This document shows, piece by piece, positions 59,183-64,000 of a DNA stretch of 64,000 bases. The notes below the pieces were generated by a model. It saw only the letters and a program-made list of their open reading frames with translations, did not search any database and had not been told where the DNA came from. Position numbers and translations under genes: made by a program. The DNA is from Acinetobacter colistiniresistens (lineage in GTDB: Bacteria > Pseudomonadota > Gammaproteobacteria > Pseudomonadales > Moraxellaceae): NCBI RefSeq assembly GCF_000413935.1, contig NZ_KE340378.1:154627-218626 (forward strand), read 5' to 3'. Every line of letters starts with the position of its first letter. The first letter of the stretch is position 1.

Positions 59183-60250
59183 ATGTTGAGCGTGCTTAAG
59201 CAAAACTTGAAACAGAGAATATTCGCTGTTTTAACTCTCGTCTTTGCCGCACTATTTTTCCAGCATACGGTTTGGGCTGAAGTCGCAACTGCAACGGATC
59301 AAAGTGATTTGATCGTTGCGGGTAAAATTATTCAGCAACAGCAAAAAGCCAATACATCATCTACAACGCAGCCGCAAGCAGAAACACCCAATCCGCCGCA
59401 AGTGGCCAATGATATGGCCGAAGGCGAATCCATCCGCGGTTTGCCGACCTTAAATCAACCAGTAATTGATCAGGCCAAAATCTTGAGTGATGCTGAGCTG
59501 CAGCAGCTCAATCAGAAAATTCTTAACCTGTATCAGCAAGGCAAAGCCCAAATCGGGGTGATTATTGTACCGACCACTGGGCAGGAAGCCATTTTTGATT
59601 TTGCTTTGCGTACGGGTGAAAAATGGCAATTGGGTTCAGCCAAACGCGATAATGGTTTATTGATGGCGATTGCGGTGAATGACCGTAATATCCAGATCTT
59701 GACAGGTTATGGTCTAGAGGGCGTTCTGCCCGATGTCGTGTTAAGTCGGATTATCCGTAATCAAATCACCCCGTATTTTAAACAGGGCCAATACGCACAA
59801 GGTATTTCCGCAGGCTTGGATGAAATTAGCCGCATTGTCAATCTGGATCCTGAAATTGCGCAGCAAGCCGCGCAAGAGTTGAAAGATCGGCATGAACAAG
59901 CGATTCAAGCACAACAGGCCAAAGACAATACCTTGACTATGGCATTATTTATCCTGATTGCGGGTGTAGTGGGATCATTCATTGTTGGTAATCGTCTAAG
60001 TGCTGCCACAGCAGGGGTCACCGCTGCTGCAGCAGGATTACTGAATGGTGCAGGTTTAGTGATGAGCCTGTTACTCGGTTTTGGGATTTTCTTTTTATTG
60101 ATTACCTCACTGGCACAGCTGATTTTTCAGGCTTTCCTTTCTGGTGGAGGCCGTGGTGGCGGAGGTGGTGGTTTTGGTGGCGGCAGCGGCGGTGGTTATA
60201 GCGGTGGCGGTGGTAGTTTTGGCGGGGGAGGAGCATCAGGCTCATGGTAA
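59183..60250 (+). CDS. TPM-domain membrane protein, Gly-rich tail
   Basis: 355 residues from ATG 59183 with GAGGAG 7 bases upstream. A signal peptide or anchor (about 10-32), a TPM (YgcG/Psb32) domain at about 85-225 (VIDQAKILSDAELQQLNQKI .. GVIIVPTTGQEAIFDFALRTGEKWQLG), then two membrane spans and a long Gly/Ser-rich C-terminus typical of the family. TPM proteins have been linked to phosphatase activity and photosystem or membrane complex repair in other groups. It overlaps the next TPM gene by 7 bp. Confidence 0.9.
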   Translation: MLSVLKQNLKQRIFAVLTLVFAALFFQHTVWAEVATATDQSDLIVAGKIIQQQQKANTSSTTQPQAETPNPPQVANDMAEGESIRGLPTLNQPVIDQAKILSDAELQQLNQKILNLYQQGKAQIGVIIVPTTGQEAIFDFALRTGEKWQLGSAKRDNGLLMAIAVNDRNIQILTGYGLEGVLPDVVLSRIIRNQITPYFKQGQYAQGISAGLDEISRIVNLDPEIAQQAAQELKDRHEQAIQAQQAKDNTLTMALFILIAGVVGSFIVGNRLSAATAGVTAAAAGLLNGAGLVMSLLLGFGIFFLLITSLAQLIFQAFLSGGGRGGGGGGFGGGSGGGYSGGGGSFGGGGASGSW

Positions 60251-60804
60251 CAAAAACGGATACAACGCAGATTATTACGCAACCTAAACTGAATGAGCAT
60301 GTGCAGCCGAGTCTAAAACGTTGGTTTAAGCATTTTCTTTACGTGTCTTCTGCGCATCGTTATTTTAATAAACAAGATCGGCTAGACATCGCCGAAGCAG
60401 TACAACGGGCAGAGAAGGGTCATATCGGTGAAATTCAGGTGGTGATAGAAGGGCATATTCCCTGTTCACAGGCTTACCATCAAAATACCCGTTTACGTGC
60501 GCAACAGCTGTTTGCTGAACTTGGGGTTTGGGATACTGAGCTCAATAGTGGTGTACTCCTGTATTTAAACCTATGCGAGCGCAAAGTTGAGATCGTGATC
60601 GACCGTGGTTTAAAGAATGCTACGCCTGCTGAAACATGGAATGTGATTTGCCAGAGTATTGTGCTGTTATTGGCGCAAAAACAATATCGACACGCAGTAA
60701 GTAGTGGTGTTGCTGAAATTGGACAGGTGCTAGACCAGTACTATGTCAAAGCGGATTCAAATGACCAGAATGAATTGCCAAATGAACCGATTATTTTGAA
60801 CTAA
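60244..60804 (+). CDS. TPM-domain protein, second copy
   Basis: 186 residues. A TPM-like domain at about 45-165 (DRLDIAEAVQRAEKGHIGEIQVVIEG .. LGVWDTELNSGVLLYLNLCERKVEIVIDRGL) without signal peptide or Gly tail; probably cytoplasmic or peripheral. It overlaps the preceding TPM gene, so translation is coupled. Last gene of the lemA operon; no clear terminator follows. Confidence 0.88.
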   Translation: MVTKTDTTQIITQPKLNEHVQPSLKRWFKHFLYVSSAHRYFNKQDRLDIAEAVQRAEKGHIGEIQVVIEGHIPCSQAYHQNTRLRAQQLFAELGVWDTELNSGVLLYLNLCERKVEIVIDRGLKNATPAETWNVICQSIVLLLAQKQYRHAVSSGVAEIGQVLDQYYVKADSNDQNELPNEPIILN

Positions 60805-61156
60805 CTTTTAAATTCTTCTCAAAATTAAAGCTTGTTATTTTAGGAAAAATAAACTAATGTGCAGACGATTCTGTATACATGAAATTTGTTTATAGCAAGC
60901 TTTTACAGCAACTTCCGATAAACGGCAAAAAAAAATTGAATAAATTACAATAAATTTTCTGTGAAATGAGTCGCTCAATTTAAGCACAATTAGAAAGTAG
61001 TCAAATTCGATAGCTCAAAAAAAGAATAATAAAGCAGTAAAGTTGACGTTATTTGTCATTTTTTTTCATTAAATGTCTAAATTGCTCTCATTTTATTCAA
61101 CATGAATTTTTTTTAAGTCCCTGTTTTTTTAGGGTAAAATTGGCTAAGCTAAGGAC
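60805..61156. other. AT-rich gene-free region upstream of pilin promoter
   Basis: About 350 bp without a gene. TGTC-type motifs around 61053-61078 (TTTGTCAT .. AAATGTCTA) are where a PilR enhancer site would be expected, but this is speculative. Confidence 0.4.
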
Positions 61157-61172
61157 TGGCATAAAACATGCT
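61157..61172 (+). promoter_or_regulatory. Sigma-54 promoter of broken pilin gene
   Basis: TGGCATAAAACATGCT has the invariant GG-N10-GC spacing (GG 61158-61159, GC 61170-61171) and close matches to the -24/-12 consensus. It lies 54 bp before a pilin leader; type IV major pilin genes are sigma-54 dependent in Pseudomonas. Confidence 0.75.
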
Positions 61173-61225
61173 AAATACTAAGTAGCTGAAAAAAGCTTAT
61201 AAAAAATATCTATTGGAGAAATGTT

Positions 61226-61270
61226 ATGAAATCAATGCAAAAGGGTTTTACTCTTATCGATACTCCATAA
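61226..61270 (+). pseudogene. pilA: Truncated type IV pilin (pilA/comP-like), leader only
   Basis: Encodes MKSMQKGFTLIDTP then TAA. MKSMQKG is a class IVa prepilin leader ending in the conserved Gly, and FTLI is the mature N-terminus, which should continue ELMIVVAIIGILAAIA. The match stops after codon 11 plus GA, and no pilin-like DNA follows in the window. Upstream signals are intact: the sigma-54 promoter and GGAG 7 bases before the ATG. The rest was lost or displaced at 61261. If something was inserted, the pilin remainder should lie beyond 64 kb. The transcript now runs into an unrelated gene. Confidence 0.75.
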
Positions 61271-61315
61271 GTGTCCATATAAAATGAACAATCCATAAGT
61301 AAGTCAATATGGACA
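61264..61315. repeat. Short direct and inverted repeats at pilin junction
   Basis: Direct repeat TCCATAAGT at 61264-61272 and 61292-61300. Inverted repeat TGTCCATAT at 61272-61280 with ATATGGACA at 61307-61315. They lie exactly where pilin homology ends and may mark an insertion or recombination end, or an operator. Confidence 0.6.
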
Positions 61316-61334
61316 TAAAAATAATAAATTTGAT

Positions 61335-61871
61335 ATGAATAATCAATATTATCTTTTTCTACTTTTTTCGATCTCTGTTTTTACTCATGCTCAAGAACTA
61401 GACTTAATTCAATATTCAGATATTTCATCAATTCCTCAAATTGTTTTGCATCCAAAAATCCAAACAGAACTTCAAACATTGTGAGAGCATGATTATCTAA
61501 AATTTCAATCTAATTTCGATAATTACTCAGCGCCCTATTTACTAAAAACAGATGAGGCTCTGTATTATGAAGGTCGGTCTGGAAGCAGTTTAGATGCTTC
61601 ATCAGCGATTGTGTTTAAAGATGGGCGATTGTTTGCTGCAATTTATTTTGCCAAAACCAAGACGTTAAAATACTTTAGCAATGATGCAAGTTGCTCAAAA
61701 CAGTTACATCCTGCGATTCAAGTCTTTGCTCAGCAGCGTGAAATTCAAAGTATTGAGTATGTGACAGCAAGAGTGGAAAGCGCTTTAAAATATCATCTTG
61801 GTTTAGCTGCTCAATGTGAGGCTTATATAGAAAAACTAAAGAAAGGAAACTCAAGCTTTTTGAACATCTAA
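61335..61871 (+). pseudogene. Secreted protein gene with in-frame TGA
   Basis: A 178-codon frame interrupted by TGA at 61482-61484 (codon 50). Before it: a signal peptide (NNQYYLFLLFSISVFTHAQ) and about 30 mature residues. After it the same frame continues for 128 codons with normal composition, including SSAIVFKDGRLFAAIYFA and two Cys. A single base change (for example TGG to TGA) explains it. A start downstream of the stop would lack the signal peptide. Family not recognised. It lies directly after the truncated pilin. Confidence 0.7.
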
Positions 61872-61951
61872 ACCAAGATTAAAAATCTATAATTGCTCAA
61901 TGGAAAGGTACGTGAGTCGTATAAAATAAACGGGGAATATTTTTCCTTCAA

Positions 61952-62013
61952 TAAGCTCAGGAAACTGTTGGCTGAGACTTCGGCGTGAGCTTAGTCGGAC
62001 GCTTGTCGAAGCC
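61952..62013. repeat. REP-like structured element
   Basis: GC-richer than its surroundings, with nested inverted repeats: TAAGCTCA (61952-61959) with TGAGCTTA (61986-61993), and CTTCG..AGC (61978-61990) with GCT..CGAAG (62001-62011). Layout suggests a repetitive extragenic palindrome; copy number cannot be seen here. Confidence 0.5.
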
Positions 62014-62121
62014 ATTGTGTGACAATATACTCCTATGGACTAACTTATACTGAACTTGCACAAATTATGTTATGTAACGTATGTAAAAAGTTGAAATTGT
62101 TAAAAAATAGGATAACTAAAA

Positions 62122-62868
62122 ATGCAACCGACTGAATTAAAATAATTACCAGACTGGTTATTAGAACAGTTACCCCAAATAACTGAACCAGCAATTTTAT
62201 CACTGCGAGATACGAAACTTGTCGTCACTTACCCTGATCGTATGGAAGCAATTCACGAAAGCTTAAAAGACGTACAACACCAGATCCATCATGTCAAACC
62301 TACAGATTTACAGATTCTACCAGAGGTTTATCAATATTTTGGTGAGGATAAAGAGAATGGTTGCCTATTTTTTAAAACCTCTGAGCATCTTTCTAGTAGT
62401 TTGTTTTCCTACACCGATCAAAATAAATTTGAGCATTTACAATCTGCTTTACAGACTGCCTTTGAAAATGAGCAAGCATATCTCGCAAATCCAACGGACT
62501 TTTTAACTGCCTATCATTTTATTGATACACACCCAGCTTTTTGGACGGTTATTGGCGATGTACCATCATGGCACTGGAATACATGGGGGCATTGCCAAAA
62601 TGTTTATCACGGTGCATATAATGATGAAGATGATGGGAAATTAGTGATTTATTTAGAGACTGGCTCACATCTCAATAAAGTAGAAGATAGTGGTAAATTA
62701 TACCAAGAGCATTATCATGATTATCGTTTAGATGTTTGGGCAGATACGTTTGAACAGGCGTTTATCAAGTTGGCGGCAATGGTGTATAAGTTTTTTGACC
62801 ATCAAGGTGTTGAGCGTCCAGATGTGCCACATATAAAACCAGCATGGGTTCTGGAGCTTGATGAATGA
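62122..62868 (+). pseudogene. Uncharacterised protein gene with TAA at codon 8
   Basis: ATG 62122 with AGGA upstream gives MQPTELK, then TAA at 62143-62145, then an open frame LPDWLLEQLPQITEPAILSL.. to 62868. The residues after the stop continue smoothly, suggesting CAA to TAA. Without the mutation the protein has 248 residues, acidic and Trp/His-rich (VPSWHWNTWGHCQNVYHG), with no signal peptide. A shorter protein from ATG 62242 (208 residues) could still be made, but no good ribosome site is seen. Family not recognised; an immunity-type role is conceivable from size and neighbourhood only. Confidence 0.6.
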
Positions 62869-62942
62869 ATTGCAGAATTTAAAAAAATGGAAAGATGAGG
62901 AGAGCTGTGAGTATTCACTATTAGGGGGACGTCCACGAGTTG
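62861..62942 (+). pseudogene. Possible gene start overlapping the previous stop
   Basis: ATG 62861 overlaps the preceding stop by 8 bp and opens MNELQNLKKWKDEESCEYSL. Its frame then runs into DNA antisense to the HAD gene end and stops at 63061. It may be the remnant of a downstream gene replaced by the HAD module; a chance frame is equally possible. Confidence 0.25.
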
Positions 62943-63563
62943 TTAAAGTATGTCGTTTAAAACATCTGCCAGCTTTTGACCATTCTTACGATCAATTAAA
63001 CGTGCTGACATACCAAATTCATTTGGACCACTGTAATCAGCTAAAAGTGTATCTCCAATAAACAAAATGTCTTTGGCATGACATTGTAATTTATCAATTA
63101 AATATTGATAAATTTGTGACTCTGGTTTAATTGCTCCAACCCCATAACTCCAAGCATAAGCATCAAGAGAAGGTAAAAATGAAGAAACAACTTTTCCATA
63201 TGGCATAGCTAAATTTGAGCATAATGCTAATCTGAATCCCAATTTTTTTAATTCTTCCAAAGTTGATAAGGTATCTTCATACAGTCTAATAGAGCGTAAC
63301 TCTTCATCTAAATCATGCTCAAGTTCTTGCAGAAATTGGTCTGGAATATTTACTGCTAATCGCTTTGCAAGCTCTGCCAAATTTAAATTGTGGGACATAA
63401 TAAATTTGGCATCATCAGGTTTTGGTTGTCGCCCATTTTCTTTTAGCCATTTCATTAATTTTCTATATGGGGAACGTCTTTCCCCTATCTTCACAAGTGT
63501 GCCAAATACGTCAAAAACAATGACTGAAGGCTCAATATGGCCTGCTTTTATAAATGATTCCAT
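62943..63563 (-). CDS. HAD-superfamily hydrolase
   Basis: 206 residues. Nucleophile Asp in IVFDVFGTLV (motif I), SN in ALCSNLAM (motif II), Lys in GAIKPESQIY (motif III) and GDTLLADYSG (motif IV). Insertion pattern is that of haloacid-dehalogenase/phosphatase subfamily I with a helical cap (about 25-95). Substrate unknown, probably a small phosphorylated metabolite. It points against the surrounding broken genes and ends inside the small frame at 62861. No operon partner. Confidence 0.88.
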   Translation of the reverse strand: MESFIKAGHIEPSVIVFDVFGTLVKIGERRSPYRKLMKWLKENGRQPKPDDAKFIMSHNLNLAELAKRLAVNIPDQFLQELEHDLDEELRSIRLYEDTLSTLEELKKLGFRLALCSNLAMPYGKVVSSFLPSLDAYAWSYGVGAIKPESQIYQYLIDKLQCHAKDILFIGDTLLADYSGPNEFGMSARLIDRKNGQKLADVLNDIL

Positions 63564-63635
63564 ATTTTGACAACCAATTAAATTGAATTTTACTTTTTGT
63601 TGAGATTACCATAAGAGGGATTGCTATAAAAAATT

Positions 63636-63660
63636 AAGGGAGATATTTGATATCTCCCTT
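63636..63660 (-). terminator. Terminator of the 63669 gene
   Basis: AAGGGAGATAT / ATATCTCCCTT with a 3-nt loop; on the minus strand it runs into a T-rich stretch. Confidence 0.8.
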
Positions 63661-63668
63661 TGATTATT

Positions 63669-63935
63669 TTATTCACTGAAATTTGCAAACATAATTTTAG
63701 GGAAATTTTTCATAAAGTGGCGTCTAACATGATTGAAGTCACTCAGATCATGTTGATTTTTTTCAAAATAATTCACCCAGGCTAAAGTCGCATCTTGGTC
63801 ATTTAAGTTGGGGTTAACATTCAGAAACAAAGCTAAATCAAATGTACGGTCAATATTAAACTCTTTGATTAGTGCAACAGCAGTTGAACGAACTTCCTCT
63901 GAAACAGAGAATTTTGGAGAAAAGTAGTTATTCAT
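63669..63935 (-). CDS. Small uncharacterised protein
   Basis: 88 residues, probably all helical, with no signal peptide and no Cys. Sequence MNNYFSPKFSVSEEVRSTAV.. ends in FPKIMFANFSE. AAGGAAGTTC lies just before the ATG and a terminator just after the stop, which supports a real gene. I do not recognise it. It is near the window edge and its upstream neighbour is not visible. Confidence 0.65.
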   Translation of the reverse strand: MNNYFSPKFSVSEEVRSTAVALIKEFNIDRTFDLALFLNVNPNLNDQDATLAWVNYFEKNQHDLSDFNHVRRHFMKNFPKIMFANFSE

Positions 63936-64000
63936 AGCTGAACTTCCTTAAAAAACTATATAATGAAATTTAGAACGGCTAATTTGTTTTTTAATAAAAC

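Noticed and set aside
61482..61484. TGA as selenocysteine
   Set aside because: No stem-loop of SECIS type seen just after it and nothing suggests a selenoprotein family; a nonsense mutation is simpler.

Overview
The window looks like an Acinetobacter chromosome segment. The evidence is AT-rich DNA with Acinetobacter-type housekeeping genes, an Acr1-type fatty acyl-CoA reductase (the wax-ester enzyme known from A. baylyi), and a cell-wall cluster that starts at rsmH and breaks off after mraY. From memory this order resembles the gltB / pilMNOPQ / rsmH / gltX / acr1 neighbourhood of A. baylyi. The species cannot be fixed from the sequence alone. Most of the window is intact, dense core genome; only the last 3 kb looks accessory and decaying.

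Layout. 0-9.3 kb is a catabolic and transport stretch: an SDR enzyme divergent from a LysR regulator, a CitMHS citrate symporter, an HD-domain hydrolase behind a perfect 18-bp inverted repeat, a KgtP-like dicarboxylate permease, a phytase-like lipoprotein with a secreted CYTH-like partner, and acr1. 9.5-14.2 kb holds metY, ettA, a Sel1-repeat protein and a lipoprotein. 14.3-21.7 kb is a complete czcI-czcC-czcB-czcA-czcD heavy-metal efflux locus with several structured RNA elements between its genes. 22-25 kb has two unrecognised conserved-looking proteins. 25-29 kb has gltX with one tRNA-Ala(GGC) and three identical tRNA-Glu(UUC) genes, the last two separated from the first by an amino-acid permease. 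29.5-30.6 kb is a sulfate-binding protein.

30.8-38 kb is rsmH-ftsL-ftsI-murE-murF-mraY, followed by rlmA, with mrcA (PBP1a) convergent to them. Divergent from mrcA runs pilMNOPQ (the type IV pilus alignment complex and secretin), then aroK-aroB, a SPOR-domain protein and gltB-gltD. Peptidoglycan synthesis, pilus envelope crossing, shikimate and glutamate synthesis therefore lie side by side. 55.9-60.8 kb has a Fur-box-preceded MFS exporter, a ferritin-like PF10118 protein and a lemA-TPM-TPM operon.

61-64 kb is the odd region. A good sigma-54 promoter and ribosome site lead into a type IV pilin leader that breaks off after 11 codons at a junction carrying short direct and inverted repeats. 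It is followed by a secreted-protein gene with an in-frame TGA, a structured GC-richer repeat, a gene with TAA at codon 8, a HAD hydrolase and a small protein. This reads as a pilA locus broken by insertion or deletion while the rest of the pilus machinery (pilMNOPQ) is intact.
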